Assembly (NCBI RefSeq): GCF_018917235.1
Contig: NZ_JAHLOF010000013.1
Span: forward strand, 1-35,458
Direction of reading: 5' to 3'
Source: Metaclostridioides mangenotii
GTDB lineage: Bacteria > Bacillota > Clostridia > Peptostreptococcales > Peptostreptococcaceae
DNA: 35,458 bases
Below, piece after piece: positions 24,008 to 34,513 of this stretch. Below the pieces are notes generated by a model. That model worked only from the letters and a program-made list of their open reading frames with translations. It searched no databases and was not told where the DNA came from. Both the position numbers and the translations under genes were made by a program. The stretch's first letter is position 1. Each line of letters opens with the position of its first letter.

Positions 24008-25276
24008 TTATTTAAGAAAACCTTGGTAACTTCTCATAACTAAATTTGATTCAAGTTGTCTCTTAAGCTCTAAGGCAACCCCAACAACTATTAGTAATGA
24101 TGTACCTGCTAAACTCATATTTATATTCATATAATGTGTCATTAAAGCAGGAACCATAGCTACTATAGCTAAGAATGTTGCACCAGCCAAAGTTATTCTT
24201 GATAATATTCTATTTAAATAATCTATTGTCGGTTGTCCTGGTCTAATTCCAGGGATGAAACCACCGTTATTTTTCATATTCTTTGATATATCTTCTGTAT
24301 TAAAAGATACAGCAGTATAGAAATATGAGAAGAAAACTATCAGTAATATTTCAAGAGATCTAGTAATCCAGAAACCTGGTTCAGTAGCTGTAGTCATATA
24401 TTGTTGGACAAAAGCTTGCACTTTTGGTCCTGCAAACAATGCTATAGTCTGAGGGAAAGCTAAAAGTGAACTAGCAAAGATTATTGGGATAACCCCTGAT
24501 TGGTTTACTTTCATAGGTATATGAGAACTTTGTCCTCCGTACATCTTTCTTCCTACTACTCTCTTAGCATACTGTACTGGTATTTTTCTTGTTGACTCTT
24601 GTATAAATGTTACAGCAGTCATTGTTACTAAAACAACTACAGCTAATACTGCGGTCATCCATATAGCTATTTGACCAGATTTAACCTGACCTGTTATAGA
24701 TATAATATCGACTGGAACTCGAGATATAATACCTACAAATATAATTAATGAACTTCCATTTCCTAAGCCCTTCTCAGTTATCTTATCACCTATCCACATA
24801 AGTAACATACTGGCAGATATAAGTGTTATTATTACAGTTACTATAAAGAATAGACTATCTGTAACTAACGCCTTCTTAACAATACCAAGTGTGATACCTA
24901 TTGCTTGTAAAGTAGCAAGAGCTAGAGCTATATACTTAGTATATTTTCCTATTTTCTTCTTACCTTCTTCTCCAGACTTTTGAAGTTCTGCTAAGTTCTC
25001 AAAACCTATAGTCAAAAGTTGGATAATGATAGATGCTGTGATGTATGGACTTATACCAAGAGCAAATAACGTAAAGTTACTAAACGCTCCTCCTGTAAAC
25101 ATATTATACAGAGAAAGCAGATTATTACCACTAACCATCTGTTGTATAATTTTTGTGTTGATTCCTGGGACTGGTATAGTTGCACCTATTCTAAAAACAA
25201 GTATCATCAGAAACGTAAATATTATCTTATTTCTCAACTCTTTGATTTTAAAAGCTTGTTTTATATTTGACAGCAC
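24008..25276 (-). CDS. secY: Preprotein translocase subunit SecY
   Basis: A 422-residue channel protein with about ten membrane segments. The plug and first segments start at IIFTFLMILVFRIGATIPVP; GGAFSNFTLFALGISPYITA, RVVGRKMYGGQSSHIPMKVN and GFIPGIRPGQPTIDYL are conserved cytoplasmic loops used by SecA and the ribosome. The start is GTG (MLSNIKQAFKIKELR) with GAGGTGA four bases before it. It is the spc operon member between rplO and adk. Confidence 0.97.
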   Translation of the reverse strand: MLSNIKQAFKIKELRNKIIFTFLMILVFRIGATIPVPGINTKIIQQMVSGNNLLSLYNMFTGGAFSNFTLFALGISPYITASIIIQLLTIGFENLAELQKSGEEGKKKIGKYTKYIALALATLQAIGITLGIVKKALVTDSLFFIVTVIITLISASMLLMWIGDKITEKGLGNGSSLIIFVGIISRVPVDIISITGQVKSGQIAIWMTAVLAVVVLVTMTAVTFIQESTRKIPVQYAKRVVGRKMYGGQSSHIPMKVNQSGVIPIIFASSLLAFPQTIALFAGPKVQAFVQQYMTTATEPGFWITRSLEILLIVFFSYFYTAVSFNTEDISKNMKNNGGFIPGIRPGQPTIDYLNRILSRITLAGATFLAIVAMVPALMTHYMNINMSLAGTSLLIVVGVALELKRQLESNLVMRSYQGFLK

Positions 25277-25319
25277 ACCTAATCACCTCGCCTGTTCAAG
25301 CTGGTAGATAAGCAGGTTA

Positions 25320-25763
25320 TTAAACTAACTCTGCTTTACCGCCAGCCTTTTCTATTTTTTCTTGAGCTGAAGCTGTAAATTTAGCTGCCTTAACTGTTAA
25401 AGCTTTTTCTAAATTTCCTTCACCTAAAATCTTTATTCCATCTTTTTCTATTTTCTTGATAGTTTTAGTTGATTTTAAAAGCTCGGCTGTTATTTCTGTT
25501 CCGTTCTCAAATTTATTTAAAACATCAACGTTTATTTCGTTGTATTGCTTTTTAAATATATTAGTGAAACCTCTCTTTGGTATTCTTCTAGCTAGTGGCA
25601 TTTGACCACCTTCGAATCCTACTCTAACTCCACCGCCAGAACGAGAGTTTTGACCTTTTTGTCCACGACCTGAAGTCTTCCCTTGTCCAGTAGCAGTACC
25701 TCTACCTAATCTTTTCTTAGATTTGACTGCACCTTCAGCAGGTTTTAACTCATGTAGTTTCAT
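25320..25763 (-). CDS. rplO: 50S ribosomal protein L15
   Basis: A 147-residue assembly protein. [20 protein letters not shown], the glycine-rich [20 protein letters not shown] and RIPKRGFTN are typical of its extended N-terminal part; the globular end is [26 protein letters not shown] precedes the ATG. It lies between rpmD and secY. Confidence 0.98.
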   Translation of the reverse strand: MKLHELKPAEGAVKSKKRLGRGTATGQGKTSGRGQKGQNSRSGGGVRVGFEGGQMPLARRIPKRGFTNIFKKQYNEINVDVLNKFENGTEITAELLKSTKTIKKIEKDGIKILGEGNLEKALTVKAAKFTASAQEKIEKAGGKAELV

Positions 25764-25793
25764 GGATTACACCTCCTTACATTGATTTAAAAA

Positions 25794-25979
25794 TTATTCA
25801 GCAATTTCAGTTACTTCTAATAAGTGACTTACTTTCTTTATCATTCCTCTTATTTGAGGAGTATCTTCTTTTACGATTACTTGTTCTCTTTTTCTAAGAC
25901 CAAGTGCTTCAACGTTTTTTCTTTGTTTTTGGTTAGTTCCAATAACGCTTTTAGCTAATTTTATCTGTAATTTAGACAT
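25794..25979 (-). CDS. rpmD: 50S ribosomal protein L30
   Basis: A 61-residue protein, full family length. [40 protein letters not shown] and [11 protein letters not shown] match L30. It is 12 nt after rpsE, in the standard spc order. Confidence 0.97.
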   Translation of the reverse strand: MSKLQIKLAKSVIGTNQKQRKNVEALGLRKREQVIVKEDTPQIRGMIKKVSHLLEVTEIAE

Positions 25980-25991
25980 TGTACTACCTCC

Positions 25992-26501
25992 TTACCCTAG
26001 AAGCTCTTCAACTGATTTACCTCTAAGTTTAGCGATATCTTCAGCTGTTTTAAGAGACTTAAGTCCTTCTATAGTAGCGTTAACCATGTTTCTAGGGTTA
26101 TTTGTTCCTAGTGATTTCGCTCTAACATCTTTAAGTCCAGCCAACTCAAGTACAGCTCTAGCAGGTCCCCCAGCTATAGTTCCTGTACCTTCTTTAGCAG
26201 GCATTATAAGTATTTTACCAGCCCCGAAGTGCCCGTGAACTTCGTGAGGAATTGTAGTCCCAACCATTGGCACTACTATAAGGTTTTTCTTAGCGTCTTC
26301 AACCGCTTTTTTTATAGCATCTGGTACTTCCATTGCCTTACCAGCACCGATACCCACGTGTCCGTTTTCGTCACCTACAACTACTAACGCTGCGAATCTA
26401 AAGTTTCTACCACCTTTAACAACTTTAGTAACACGTCTTATTTCAACAACTTTCTCTTGTAATTCAAGTTGCGATACATCTATAAGTTTACGACGTTGCA
26501 T
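25992..26501 (-). CDS. rpsE: 30S ribosomal protein S5
   Basis: A 169-residue protein at the mRNA entry site involved in decoding accuracy. The double-stranded-RNA-binding-like half is [20 protein letters not shown] then [11 protein letters not shown]; the C-terminal half has [20 protein letters not shown] and [18 protein letters not shown] follows GGAGGG. Length is normal. Confidence 0.98.
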   Translation of the reverse strand: MQRRKLIDVSQLELQEKVVEIRRVTKVVKGGRNFRFAALVVVGDENGHVGIGAGKAMEVPDAIKKAVEDAKKNLIVVPMVGTTIPHEVHGHFGAGKILIMPAKEGTGTIAGGPARAVLELAGLKDVRAKSLGTNNPRNMVNATIEGLKSLKTAEDIAKLRGKSVEELLG

Positions 26502-26522
26502 CTATTTTTCCCTCCTTCTTTA

Positions 26523-26891
26523 TTAGAACTTAAGACCAGCTTCTCTAGCACCTTCAGCTAACTCTTGTACTCTACCGTGATATATATAACCACCTCTATC
26601 AAATACTACTTCAGTGATTCCTTTTTCTATTGCTTTCTTAGCAACTGCTTCTCCAACTTTCTTAGCAGCTTCTTTGTTTCCTGAATAATTAACAGCACCT
26701 TTAACGTCCGCGTCTAAAGATGATGCTGATACTAGAGTAACTCTGTTAGTATCGTCAATTATTTGAGCGTATATATTTTTAGCACTTCTAAATACACATA
26801 ATCTTGGTCTAGCAGTAGTTCCACTTACTTTTTTACGAACTCTTTTATGTCTTTGAAGTCTATTTTCGTTCTTATTAATCTTTTTTATCAC
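26523..26891 (-). CDS. rplR: 50S ribosomal protein L18
   Basis: A 122-residue 5S-rRNA-binding protein. [36 protein letters not shown] and [20 protein letters not shown] are diagnostic. GTG 26891 (MIKKINKN) is chosen: AAAGGAG lies eight bases before it and gives the usual length, while the in-frame GTG at 26900 overlaps the ribosome site. Confidence 0.97.
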   Translation of the reverse strand: MIKKINKNENRLQRHKRVRKKVSGTTARPRLCVFRSAKNIYAQIIDDTNRVTLVSASSLDADVKGAVNYSGNKEAAKKVGEAVAKKAIEKGITEVVFDRGGYIYHGRVQELAEGAREAGLKF

Positions 26892-26926
26892 CAGGCTCAC
26901 TCCTTTCTAACGTTTAAAGTTTGGTA

Positions 26927-27469
26927 TTATTTCTTACCAGTTTTACCTTCTTTACGTCTGATTACTTCGTTATCGTATTTTATACCTTTACCTTTGTATG
27001 GCTCTGGTTTTCTCCAAGCTCTGATCTTAGCAGAGTAGTTACCTACTAATTGTTTATCCATACCTTTAACTATTAATTCAGTTTGGTTTGGAACCTCAAC
27101 AGTGATTCCTTCTGGATCTTCCATTTCTACTGGATGAGAGAATCCTAAGTTCATAACAAGTTTCTTTCCTTGTTTCTGAGCTCTATATCCAACACCCTTA
27201 AGTATTAATTTCTTTTCATAACCAGTACTAACACCAACAACCATATTGTTAATTAATGTTCTAGTTAATCCGTGTAAAGATCTATGTTTTTTATTATTAG
27301 TTGGTCTTTCAACCACGATAGTATTATCTTCATTTTTAATGTTCATTTCGTTGCTTAGTTTTTCTACTAAACTTCCTTTAGGTCCCTTAACAGTAACTAA
27401 GTTTCCTTCAGCTATTGTCACTTCAACTCCTGCTGGAATTTCTATTGGCTTTAAACCTATTCTAGACAT
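26927..27469 (-). CDS. rplF: 50S ribosomal protein L6
   Basis: A 180-residue protein near the factor-binding site, with two repeated alpha/beta halves. [35 protein letters not shown], the linker [16 protein letters not shown] and the C-terminal [18 protein letters not shown] are all present. GGAGGTG lies 6 nt before the ATG. Confidence 0.98.
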   Translation of the reverse strand: MSRIGLKPIEIPAGVEVTIAEGNLVTVKGPKGSLVEKLSNEMNIKNEDNTIVVERPTNNKKHRSLHGLTRTLINNMVVGVSTGYEKKLILKGVGYRAQKQGKKLVMNLGFSHPVEMEDPEGITVEVPNQTELIVKGMDKQLVGNYSAKIRAWRKPEPYKGKGIKYDNEVIRRKEGKTGKK

Positions 27470-27498
27470 GGTCGCACCTCCTTACATTGTTTTATGAA

Positions 27499-27897
27499 TT
27501 ACCAAACGTAGCAGACTACTTCTCCACCAACGTTTTCGTTTCTTGCTTGCTTGTCAGTTAATATACCTTTAGATGTAGATATAACTGATATTCCTAATCC
27601 GTTTAATACTTTTGGTATCTCGTCATGAGCAGCGTATACTCTCATACCAGGCTTAGATATTTTCTTAAGTCCTTGTATAACTCTCTCGCCCTCTTGTCCG
27701 TATTTTAATTGGATTCTTATTATTCCTTGCTTTCCATCTTCTATAACATCATAACCTCTTATGAATCCTTCTTCTAATAAGATTCTTGCGATCTCTTTCT
27801 TCATATTAGAGGCCGGAACATCAACAGTTTCGTGCTTAACCATGTTAGCATTTCTTACACGTGTTAGCATATCTGCAATTGGATCTGTCATTGTCAT
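27499..27897 (-). CDS. rpsH: 30S ribosomal protein S8
   Basis: A 132-residue central-domain assembly protein. [20 protein letters not shown] at the start and [20 protein letters not shown] then GGEVVCYVW at the end are the family signatures. GGAGGG lies seven bases before the first ATG (MTMTDP). Confidence 0.98.
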   Translation of the reverse strand: MTMTDPIADMLTRVRNANMVKHETVDVPASNMKKEIARILLEEGFIRGYDVIEDGKQGIIRIQLKYGQEGERVIQGLKKISKPGMRVYAAHDEIPKVLNGLGISVISTSKGILTDKQARNENVGGEVVCYVW

Positions 27898-27929
27898 ATT
27901 GTAACCCTCCTTCCATTATAATCAAGCTT

Positions 27930-28115
27930 TTACCAACTTGCTTTTCTTACGCCAGGTATTTCGCCTTTGTAAGCTAATTCTCTAAAGCATATACGGCATA
28001 TACCGAACTTTTTAAGTACTGCGTGTGGTCTTCCGCATATACTACATCTTGTATACTCTCTAGTTGAGTATTTTTGTTTTCTTTGTTGTTTCACAACCAT
28101 CGCTTTTCTAGCCAC
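27930..28115 (-). CDS. rpsZ: 30S ribosomal protein S14, type Z (zinc-binding)
   Basis: A 61-residue short form of S14. The zinc finger [20 protein letters not shown] carries four cysteines, so it is the zinc-dependent type Z rather than the longer zinc-free paralogue. The ending [19 protein letters not shown] is typical. It lies between rplE and rpsH. Confidence 0.98.
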   Translation of the reverse strand: MARKAMVVKQQRKQKYSTREYTRCSICGRPHAVLKKFGICRICFRELAYKGEIPGVRKASW

Positions 28116-28132
28116 TGGAATCCCTCCTTTAC

Positions 28133-28675
28133 CTACTTAGAAAATGGCATTCCTAATAATTTTAATAACTCACGAGCTTCTTCATCTGTTTTAGCTGTAG
28201 TAACAAATATTATATCCATTCCTCTAACTTTATCTATCTTATCATACTCTATCTCAGGGAATATTAACTGTTCCTTCACACCTAAAGCGTAGTTTCCTCT
28301 ACCGTCGAATGAATTAGGGTTAACACCTCTAAAGTCTCTAACTCTTGGCAATGATACAGATACTAACTTATCTAAGAAGTAGAACATTTTGTCTGCTCTT
28401 AGTGTAACTTTTGATCCGATTGGCATTTCTTCTCTCAGTTTAAAGTTGGCAACTGATTTTCTTGCTTTTGTTATAACAGGCTTTTGTCCTGTTATTAACT
28501 CAAGTTCTTCAACAGCTTTCTCTAATCCTTTAGGATTTTCTCTAGCGTCACCTATACCCATATTTAAAACTATCTTATCTAATTTAGGTAGTTCCATTAC
28601 ATTTTTGTATCCAAATTTCTCCATTAAAGCAGGAGCAACTTCTTTATTGTATTTTTCTTGTAATCTAGAAGCCAT
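28133..28675 (-). CDS. rplE: 50S ribosomal protein L5
   Basis: A 180-residue 5S-rRNA- and P-site-contacting protein. [60 protein letters not shown] and the late [20 protein letters not shown] are conserved. AAAGGAGGG precedes the ATG. Confidence 0.98.
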   Translation of the reverse strand: MASRLQEKYNKEVAPALMEKFGYKNVMELPKLDKIVLNMGIGDARENPKGLEKAVEELELITGQKPVITKARKSVANFKLREEMPIGSKVTLRADKMFYFLDKLVSVSLPRVRDFRGVNPNSFDGRGNYALGVKEQLIFPEIEYDKIDKVRGMDIIFVTTAKTDEEARELLKLLGMPFSK

Positions 28676-28700
28676 TTAAGGTCCCTCCTTTCAAGCTATA

Positions 28701-29009
28701 TTATATTTCTTTTCCGCTCTTAACTGATACTCTTACTTTTTTACCATCCTTAACTTCATGTTTAACTCTAGTACCTTTTCCAGTCTCAGAGTCAAATGGC
28801 ATTACATTAGATATATGAATTGAAGCTTCTTTATTTATTATTCCACCTTGTTGGTTCATAGCATTTGGCTTTTGGTGTTTAGTTATTACGTTTACGCCTT
28901 CTACAACAACTTTATCGTTTTTAACGTCTACGTTTAAAACTGCACCTTTTTTACCTTTGTCTTTACCTGCTACAACAACAACTGTATCACCTTTTTTAAC
29001 ACGCATCAT
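28701..29009 (-). CDS. rplX: 50S ribosomal protein L24
   Basis: A 102-residue assembly initiator with an N-terminal KOW domain ([20 protein letters not shown]) and [20 protein letters not shown] near the middle. Two adjacent ATG codons open the frame; the ribosome site AAGGAGGTG is 11 nt away, so either may be used. It follows rplN by 20 nt. Confidence 0.97.
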   Translation of the reverse strand: MMRVKKGDTVVVVAGKDKGKKGAVLNVDVKNDKVVVEGVNVITKHQKPNAMNQQGGIINKEASIHISNVMPFDSETGKGTRVKHEVKDGKKVRVSVKSGKEI

Positions 29010-29029
29010 GTCCTATTGCACCTCCTTAA

Positions 29030-29398
29030 TTATAGTACTTCTGGAGCAAGAGAAACTATTTTCATAAATTCATTATCTCTTAACTCTCTAGCAACAGGCC
29101 CGAATATACGAGTCCCTACTGGAGTCTTATCATCTTTTATTATAACAGCTGCATTTTCATCGAATGAAATGTAGCTTCCATCGTTACGTCTTACGCCTGA
29201 TTTAGTTCTTACTATAACGGCCTTAACAACTTTACCTTTTTTTACAACTCCACCGGGTGTTGCACTTTTAACACTTGCAACAATTACGTCGCCTATATTA
29301 GCATATTTTCTCTTAGTTCCACCTAAAACACGTATACATAATATTTCTTTTGCACCTGAGTTATCAGCTACTCTTAGACGTGATTCTTGTTGTATCAT
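29030..29398 (-). CDS. rplN: 50S ribosomal protein L14
   Basis: A 122-residue subunit-interface protein (bridge B5). [40 protein letters not shown], and the ending [20 protein letters not shown] are highly conserved. GGAGGG precedes the ATG. Confidence 0.98.
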   Translation of the reverse strand: MIQQESRLRVADNSGAKEILCIRVLGGTKRKYANIGDVIVASVKSATPGGVVKKGKVVKAVIVRTKSGVRRNDGSYISFDENAAVIIKDDKTPVGTRIFGPVARELRDNEFMKIVSLAPEVL

Positions 29399-29423
29399 AT
29401 CGTAATCCCTCCTTCTTCAAAAA

Positions 29424-29678
29424 CTATTTAACCTTCTCAACAACTTCAACTAATCTGAATCTCTTGTCTTTAGATAAAGGTCTAGTTTCCATTATTCTTA
29501 CTCTATCTCCGATGTTACATATATTTTTCTCATCATGTGCTTTAAACTTCTTAGTTCTTTTAACACGCTTATTGTATAGTGGATGACGTACGAAGTCTTC
29601 TACAGCAACAACTATAGTTTTATCCATTTTATCACTAACAACACGGCCTACTCTAACTTTTCTACTATTTCTTTCCAT
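29424..29678 (-). CDS. rpsQ: 30S ribosomal protein S17
   Basis: An 84-residue OB-fold primary-binding protein. [40 protein letters not shown] are the core. The in-frame TTG at 29699 would put seven residues through the ribosome site AAAGGAGG, so ATG 29678 (MERNSRKV) nine bases after it is preferred. Confidence 0.97.
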   Translation of the reverse strand: MERNSRKVRVGRVVSDKMDKTIVVAVEDFVRHPLYNKRVKRTKKFKAHDEKNICNIGDRVRIMETRPLSKDKRFRLVEVVEKVK

Positions 29679-29700
29679 GTTTAAAAGCCTCCTTTCCAAA

Positions 29701-29904
29701 TTAAGCTCTAGTTTCGTTTAACTTTCTTTCAGCAAGAACAGTTTTTACTTTCGCTATATCTTTCTTCACAAACTTTATTCTAGCTGTGTTCTCTAATTGA
29801 CCAGTAGCTAATTGGAATCTTAAGCTAAATAGTTCGCTTTTGAAATCATCTAACTTGTTCATAAGCTCTTCACTTGTTAAATCTCTTAGTTCTTTAGCTT
29901 TCAT
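29701..29904 (-). CDS. rpmC: 50S ribosomal protein L29
   Basis: A 67-residue two-helix protein at the exit tunnel, where chaperones and SRP bind. [20 protein letters not shown] and [20 protein letters not shown] are diagnostic. ATG 29904 lies one base past the rplP stop codon (TAGG ATG), with GGTGGTGA inside the end of rplP acting as ribosome site. Confidence 0.97.
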   Translation of the reverse strand: MKAKELRDLTSEELMNKLDDFKSELFSLRFQLATGQLENTARIKFVKKDIAKVKTVLAERKLNETRA

Positions 29905-29905
29905 C

Positions 29906-30337
29906 CTATTCACCACCCTTTACTTCTAAATCTTCTTTTTTAACGAATTTACATTTTATTGGTAACTTGTGCATAGCAAGTCTCATAGCCTCTCTAGCTT
30001 TATCTTCTGGTACACCTGCTAATTCAAACATTACTCTTCCTGGTTTAACTACAGCTACCCAATATTCTGGTGAACCTTTACCAGCACCCATACGAGTCTC
30101 TGCAGGTTTTCTTGTAACTGGTTTGTGAGGGAATATCTTTATCCAAACCTTACCCCCTCTTTTTATATATCTAGTCATAGCTATTCTGGCTGCTTCTATT
30201 TGGTTAGAAGTTATCCATGAAGCTTCTAATGCAACTAAACCATACTCACCGTAACTAACTTTGTTACCTTTTTGAGCTTTACCTGCTAAGCTTCCTCTAT
30301 GAACTCTACGACGCTTTACTCTTTTTGGCATTAACAT
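29906..30337 (-). CDS. rplP: 50S ribosomal protein L16
   Basis: A 143-residue protein of the A-site region. It starts [20 protein letters not shown], has [20 protein letters not shown] and ends at about the usual length. The first ATG (MLMPKR) is chosen from family precedent; GGAGG is ten bases away. Confidence 0.98.
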   Translation of the reverse strand: MLMPKRVKRRRVHRGSLAGKAQKGNKVSYGEYGLVALEASWITSNQIEAARIAMTRYIKRGGKVWIKIFPHKPVTRKPAETRMGAGKGSPEYWVAVVKPGRVMFELAGVPEDKAREAMRLAMHKLPIKCKFVKKEDLEVKGGE

Positions 30338-30373
30338 GAGTATTTTTCCTCCTTCCTCGAACCTTACTTTATA

Positions 30374-31192
30374 TTAGTTTCCTCTATTTTCAGTTCTTTG
30401 TCCTTGAGGTCTTGATCCTTGAGGTCTTTGTCCTTGAGGTCTTTGTCCTCTGTTGTTTCCTCTATCATTTCCTCTTCTATCATTTCTTCTATCGTTTCTT
30501 CTGTCGTTTCTTCTATTTTCTTTTCTTTCTTCTTTAACTCTTGGGTTAAATCCGTCTCTGCTTGGTAATACTTCACCGTGGCATATCCAAACTTTAACAC
30601 CTATTTTTCCGTAAGTTGTATCGGCTTCAGCAAAACCGTAATCGATATCAGCTCTTAAAGTGTGTAGTGGCACGTTACCTTCACTGTATCCTTCAGTTCT
30701 AGCCATCTCAGCTCCACCAACTCTTCCTGAAGTAGATATCTTTATACCTTTTGCTCCAGATTTCATAGCTCTTTGTATAGCTTGTTTCATCGCTCTTCTG
30801 AAGGCTACCCTTCTTTCTATAGCTAATGCAACATTCTCAGCAACTAATTGTGCGTTTTTGTCTGTGTTTCTAACTTCGATTATGTTAACTATAACAGTTT
30901 TCTTAGTCATTTTTTCAAGTTCAGCTTTTAAAGCTTCTATTCCAGCTCCGCCTTTTCCTATTACAACACCTGGCTTAGCAACGTGTAAATCCATCTTTAT
31001 TTTGTTAGCTGATCTTTCTATTTCTATTTTCGCAACTCCAGATGAGTATAATCTCTTCTTTAAAAATTTACGTATATTGTGGTCTTCTAATAACAAGCTT
31101 CCGAACTCTTTGCTATCTGTAGCGAACCATCTTGAATCCCAATCTTTAATTACACCGACTCTCAGTCCGTGTGGATTAACCTTTTGACCCAT
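30374..31192 (-). CDS. rpsC: 30S ribosomal protein S3 with a repetitive basic tail
   Basis: A 272-residue mRNA-entry protein. [20 protein letters not shown], the KH domain around [17 protein letters not shown], and [20 protein letters not shown] are normal, as is [14 protein letters not shown] near residue 210. After about residue 220 there is an unusual low-complexity extension: RRND-type repeats (about five) followed by [10 protein letters not shown] repeats, ending TENRGN. Typical S3 stops near 210-230 residues. The repeats are also visible in the DNA as 12-nt and 15-nt tandem units. The tail is likely disordered and RNA-binding. Confidence 0.97.
   Translation of the reverse strand: MGQKVNPHGLRVGVIKDWDSRWFATDSKEFGSLLLEDHNIRKFLKKRLYSSGVAKIEIERSANKIKMDLHVAKPGVVIGKGGAGIEALKAELEKMTKKTVIVNIIEVRNTDKNAQLVAENVALAIERRVAFRRAMKQAIQRAMKSGAKGIKISTSGRVGGAEMARTEGYSEGNVPLHTLRADIDYGFAEADTTYGKIGVKVWICHGEVLPSRDGFNPRVKEERKENRRNDRRNDRRNDRRGNDRGNNRGQRPQGQRPQGSRPQGQRTENRGN
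30398..30525 (-). repeat. Tandem repeats encoding the S3 tail
   Basis: The plus strand shows 15-nt units based on TTTGTCCTTGAGGTC (about 30398-30447), encoding QRPQG-type repeats. A second group (about 30459-30525) has 12-nt units based on ATCATTTCTTCT, encoding RRND repeats. Copies differ by one or two bases. Reading frame is preserved in every copy. Confidence 0.8.
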
Positions 31193-31208
31193 TTACTATA
31201 CCTCCTAT

Positions 31209-31583
31209 CTACTTATTATTCTTTTCCTTAACAACTACCTCTATGTGAGAAGTTCTTTTTCTGATTGTAGTAGCACGACCCATTGCTCTAGGCATGAATC
31301 TCTTCATAGTTGGTCCTTGGTTCGCAACTATTGATGCTATATATAAATTATCCACGTCCATTTCGTGGTTGTTTTCTGCATTAGCTTTTGCTGATTTAAC
31401 AACTTTAGCTATTATTGTAGCAGCTTTTCTTGGAGTATACTTTAATATCGCTAAAGCTTCGTTTACGTCTTTTCCTCTTACAAGTTCACATACTTCACCA
31501 GCTTTTCTAGCAGTTACACGTACGTATTTTGCAGTAGCTTTTGCTTCTCTTTCTACTTCCATTTCTACTTGCTTTTTAGCCAT
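31209..31583 (-). CDS. rplV: 50S ribosomal protein L22
   Basis: A 124-residue tunnel-constriction protein. [40 protein letters not shown] and the hairpin [20 protein letters not shown] are conserved. An N-terminal run [12 protein letters not shown] adds about ten charged residues beyond the usual start. AGGAGG precedes the ATG. Confidence 0.98.
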   Translation of the reverse strand: MAKKQVEMEVEREAKATAKYVRVTARKAGEVCELVRGKDVNEALAILKYTPRKAATIIAKVVKSAKANAENNHEMDVDNLYIASIVANQGPTMKRFMPRAMGRATTIRKRTSHIEVVVKEKNNK

Positions 31584-31615
31584 TTTGAATTCCTCCTTTC
31601 TGAGATCTAACTTAA

Positions 31616-31897
31616 TTATTTTCTTTTATTAGACTTTTCGTCGTCTTTGTGTCCTTTGAAAGTTCTAGTTGACACGAACTCGCCCAACTTGTGTCCAACC
31701 ATATCCTCAGTTATAAATACTGGAACGTGTCTTCTTCCATCATGAACAGCAATAGTGTGCTCAACCATCTGTGGGAATATTGTTGAAGTTCTTGACCAAG
31801 TTTTGATAACTTCTTTGCTACCGTTAGCGTTCATTTCTTCAACTTTTTTAAGAAGTCTCGCATGGACAAAAGGTCCTTTTTTAGTTGATCTTGACAT
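31616..31897 (-). CDS. rpsS: 30S ribosomal protein S19
   Basis: A 93-residue head protein. [60 protein letters not shown] and [13 protein letters not shown] cover the whole family alignment. AGGAGG precedes the ATG. Confidence 0.99.
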   Translation of the reverse strand: MSRSTKKGPFVHARLLKKVEEMNANGSKEVIKTWSRTSTIFPQMVEHTIAVHDGRRHVPVFITEDMVGHKLGEFVSTRTFKGHKDDEKSNKRK

Positions 31898-31928
31898 TTA
31901 AAGTCCTCCTTTCCGGTAAAAAATATTA

Positions 31929-32759
31929 TTACTTAGTTCTTCTTGATACTATTAACTTATTAGAAGCCTTATTTTTCTTTCTAGTTTTGTATCCAAGAGC
32001 TGGTTTACCCCATGGAGTAACAGGAGATGGTCTACCTATTGGAGCTCTACCTTCCCCTCCACCGTGTGGATGGTCGTTAGGGTTCATTACAGATCCTCTT
32101 ACTGTAGGTCTGATACCCATATGTCTTTTTCTACCGGCTTTACCGATTACTTCGTTTCCGTGCTCAGAGTTTCCAACTTGTCCTATAGTAGCTTTACACT
32201 CTACGCTAACATATCTCATTTCACCTGATGGCAATCTAAGAAGTGCCTTTTTACCCTCTTTAGCCATGAACTGTGCAGAAACTCCAGCAGATCTAACTAA
32301 TTGAGCACCTTTTCCTGGTTTTAACTCTATATTGTGAACAACAGTACCAACTGGAAGGTCTTTGAATGCTAAACAGTTACCTGGCTTTATGTCAGCACCT
32401 GCACCTGATAATAACGTATCTCCAACTTTGATTCCAACTGGAGCTAATATATATCTCTTTTCACCATCTGCATAGTTTAAAAGTGCGATATTAGCAGTTC
32501 TGTTTGGATCGTATTCTATAGTGGCTACCTTAGCAGGTATTCCATCTTTATTTCTTTTAAAATCTATTATTCTGTATTTTCTCTTTTGTCCTCCACCTCT
32601 ATGACGGATAGTTATTTTTCCGTGAGCATTTCTACCAGAGTTTTTCTTTAAGTTAACTAAAAGAGATTTCTCTGGTTGATTAGTTGTTATGTCATCAGAA
32701 ATTACAACTGTCATCTGTCTTAAGGCAGGAGAAGTAGGTCTAAACTTTTTAATAGCCAT
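31929..32759 (-). CDS. rplB: 50S ribosomal protein L2
   Basis: A 276-residue protein needed for subunit joining and peptidyl transfer. KSGR-type loop [40 protein letters not shown], and the active-region loop [20 protein letters not shown] with its conserved His are present. GGAGGG lies before the ATG; length is normal. Confidence 0.99.
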   Translation of the reverse strand: MAIKKFRPTSPALRQMTVVISDDITTNQPEKSLLVNLKKNSGRNAHGKITIRHRGGGQKRKYRIIDFKRNKDGIPAKVATIEYDPNRTANIALLNYADGEKRYILAPVGIKVGDTLLSGAGADIKPGNCLAFKDLPVGTVVHNIELKPGKGAQLVRSAGVSAQFMAKEGKKALLRLPSGEMRYVSVECKATIGQVGNSEHGNEVIGKAGRKRHMGIRPTVRGSVMNPNDHPHGGGEGRAPIGRPSPVTPWGKPALGYKTRKKNKASNKLIVSRRTK

Positions 32760-32788
32760 ATGATTTCCCTCCTTTTTTTACTAGGATA

Positions 32789-33079
32789 TTACATTCCTTG
32801 GAAAAACTCTATCTCTTTGCTCTCAGCAGTTAACTTAACAACTGCTTTTTTGAATCCTGGAGTTCTTCCTTCAGTTTTACCCATTCTTTTCATTTTTCCA
32901 TCGTAGTTAAGAGTGTTTACTTTATCAACATCTACTCCGAATATCTTTTCTACTGCTTTTTTTATTTCAGTTTTGTTTGCAGTCTTAGCAACAACAAAAG
33001 TATATTTCTTTTCTCCCATCTCTTCCATACTTCTCTCAGTAACGACAGGTTTTATAACTATATCATGTGGATTAGTCAT
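32789..33079 (-). CDS. rplW: 50S ribosomal protein L23
   Basis: A 96-residue exit-tunnel protein that docks trigger factor and [43 protein letters not shown] and [20 protein letters not shown] are typical. The start ATG overlaps the rplD stop codon (TAATG), so the two are translationally coupled. Confidence 0.98.
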   Translation of the reverse strand: MTNPHDIVIKPVVTERSMEEMGEKKYTFVVAKTANKTEIKKAVEKIFGVDVDKVNTLNYDGKMKRMGKTEGRTPGFKKAVVKLTAESKEIEFFQGM

Positions 33080-33702
33080 TATGCGTACACCTCCTCCACT
33101 TTTTTAACTGCATCTGTAGTGATAATAAATGAATCATACTTTAATATATCATAAACATTTAGTGTATTAACTAAACTAGTTTGAACACCCTCTATGTTTC
33201 TAGCTGATTTTATAACATTTTCGTTTTTCTCAGCTGTTACAACTAAAGCTTTTTTATTTGCATTTATATTTTTTAATATTTGTACAAATTCTTTAGTTTT
33301 TGGAGCATCCATGTTTAATTGGTCAAGTACTATTATTTCGCTATTTTGAACTTTAGATGTTAAAGCACTCTTCATAGCTAATCTTCTTACCTTCTTAGGT
33401 AATGTGTATCTGTAACTTCTTGGTTTAGGTGCGAAAGCAACTCCTCCACCTACCCATTGTACTGATCTAGTAGAACCTTGTCTTGCTCTACCTGTTCCTT
33501 TTTGTCTCCAAGGTTTTCTTCCGCCACCTCTAACTTCTGCTCTAGTTTTAGCAGATTGAGTACCTTGTCTCTTGTTTGCTAATTGATTTTTTACAACTTC
33601 GTATAATATATGCTCATTAACTTCTACATTAAATATAGAGTCAGTTAATTCTATTTCTCCAACGTTTTGCCCAGCAACATTAAGTACGTTTAATTTTGGC
33701 AT
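33079..33702 (-). CDS. rplD: 50S ribosomal protein L4
   Basis: A 207-residue protein with a tunnel loop. [53 protein letters not shown] form the loop; the C-terminal half has [20 protein letters not shown] and [15 protein letters not shown]. In E. coli L4 represses its own S10 operon; whether that applies here is unknown. AGGAGG precedes the ATG. Confidence 0.98.
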   Translation of the reverse strand: MPKLNVLNVAGQNVGEIELTDSIFNVEVNEHILYEVVKNQLANKRQGTQSAKTRAEVRGGGRKPWRQKGTGRARQGSTRSVQWVGGGVAFAPKPRSYRYTLPKKVRRLAMKSALTSKVQNSEIIVLDQLNMDAPKTKEFVQILKNINANKKALVVTAEKNENVIKSARNIEGVQTSLVNTLNVYDILKYDSFIITTDAVKKVEEVYA

Positions 33703-33730
33703 TGTTATTCCTCCTTTCTCTTTTAGTCAA

Positions 33731-34360
33731 TTAATTAGAGCCTTTTACAGCTTTTTTTATAGTTACTACTGAACCTTTAGGTCCTGGTATAGCACCCTTA
33801 ACTAAGATTATGTTCTTGTCAGCGTCTACTCTAACAACTTCTAAGTTTTGGATTGTAACTTTTACGCTACCCATGTGTCCAGCAAGTTTTTTGTTTTTGA
33901 ATACTCTACCTGGATAAGAACAAGCCCCCATTGAACCTGGTCTTCTGTGGTATCTAGAACCATGTGATTCTGGACCTCTACTTTGACCATGTCTCTTTAT
34001 TGGACCTTGGAATCCTTTCCCTTTAGATATACCACTTACGTCTACTTTGATTCCAGACTCAAGAACGTCAGCTTTTATTTCTTGACCAACTTCGAATCCT
34101 TCAACAGTATCTACTCTAAACTCTTTTAAGTGTTTCTTTAAAGTATTAGCAGCAGCTAAGTGTCCTTTTTCTGGTTTATTTAAAGATTTTTCTTTAGCAT
34201 CTTCAAAACCTACTTGTAATGCATTGTAACCATCGTTATCGATAGTTTTTATTTGTGTTACAACTACTGGTCCTGCTTCTATAGCAGTTACAGGTATTAC
34301 AGCTCCACCCTCAGTGAATACTTGTGTCATACCTACTTTTTTTCCTAATATTCCATTCAT
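33731..34360 (-). CDS. rplC: 50S ribosomal protein L3
   Basis: A 209-residue protein next to the peptidyl-transferase centre. [40 protein letters not shown], and [20 protein letters not shown] (tip loop) are diagnostic. AGGAGGTGCTAAT leads to the ATG. It is separated from rpsJ by an unusual structured gap of 153 nt. Confidence 0.99.
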   Translation of the reverse strand: MNGILGKKVGMTQVFTEGGAVIPVTAIEAGPVVVTQIKTIDNDGYNALQVGFEDAKEKSLNKPEKGHLAAANTLKKHLKEFRVDTVEGFEVGQEIKADVLESGIKVDVSGISKGKGFQGPIKRHGQSRGPESHGSRYHRRPGSMGACSYPGRVFKNKKLAGHMGSVKVTIQNLEVVRVDADKNIILVKGAIPGPKGSVVTIKKAVKGSN

Positions 34361-34513
34361 ATTAGCACCTCCTATAATTCTTACAGCGGATTACTCTATA
34401 TTGAGCAATCATTCTAAGATTATTACCTTATAGGATAATATCTTAGGTGTCTCTCTGATCTTTTAACGCATCTGCGTCGTAAAAAAATCCTTTATATCTA
34501 ATCGAAGATTTTT
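34361..34513 (-). promoter_or_regulatory. Structured leader-like gap between rpsJ and rplC
   Basis: Four hairpins follow each other in the leftward RNA: an A-run/T-run stem (34515-34481), ACGC/GCGT (34477-34466), a long imperfect stem CTAAGA...TCTTAG (34446-34414), and GATTGCTC/GAGTAATC (34410-34389) just before the rplC ribosome site. No ORF or good promoter is visible. It could be an attenuator, a processing site, or a protein-binding leader. Confidence 0.55.

Noticed and set aside
30398..30525. CRISPR-like or intergenic repeat array
   Set aside because: The repeats are in-frame within rpsC, short and contiguous without spacers.
30364..30600. A 78-codon low-complexity, glutamate-rich ORF within rpsC
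   Set aside because: It is a shifted-frame reading of the S3 tail repeats and has no ribosome site; S3 explains the DNA fully.
30660..31187. A 175-codon plus-strand ORF opposite rpsC
   Set aside because: It is an antisense shadow of a highly conserved ribosomal gene with no supporting signal.
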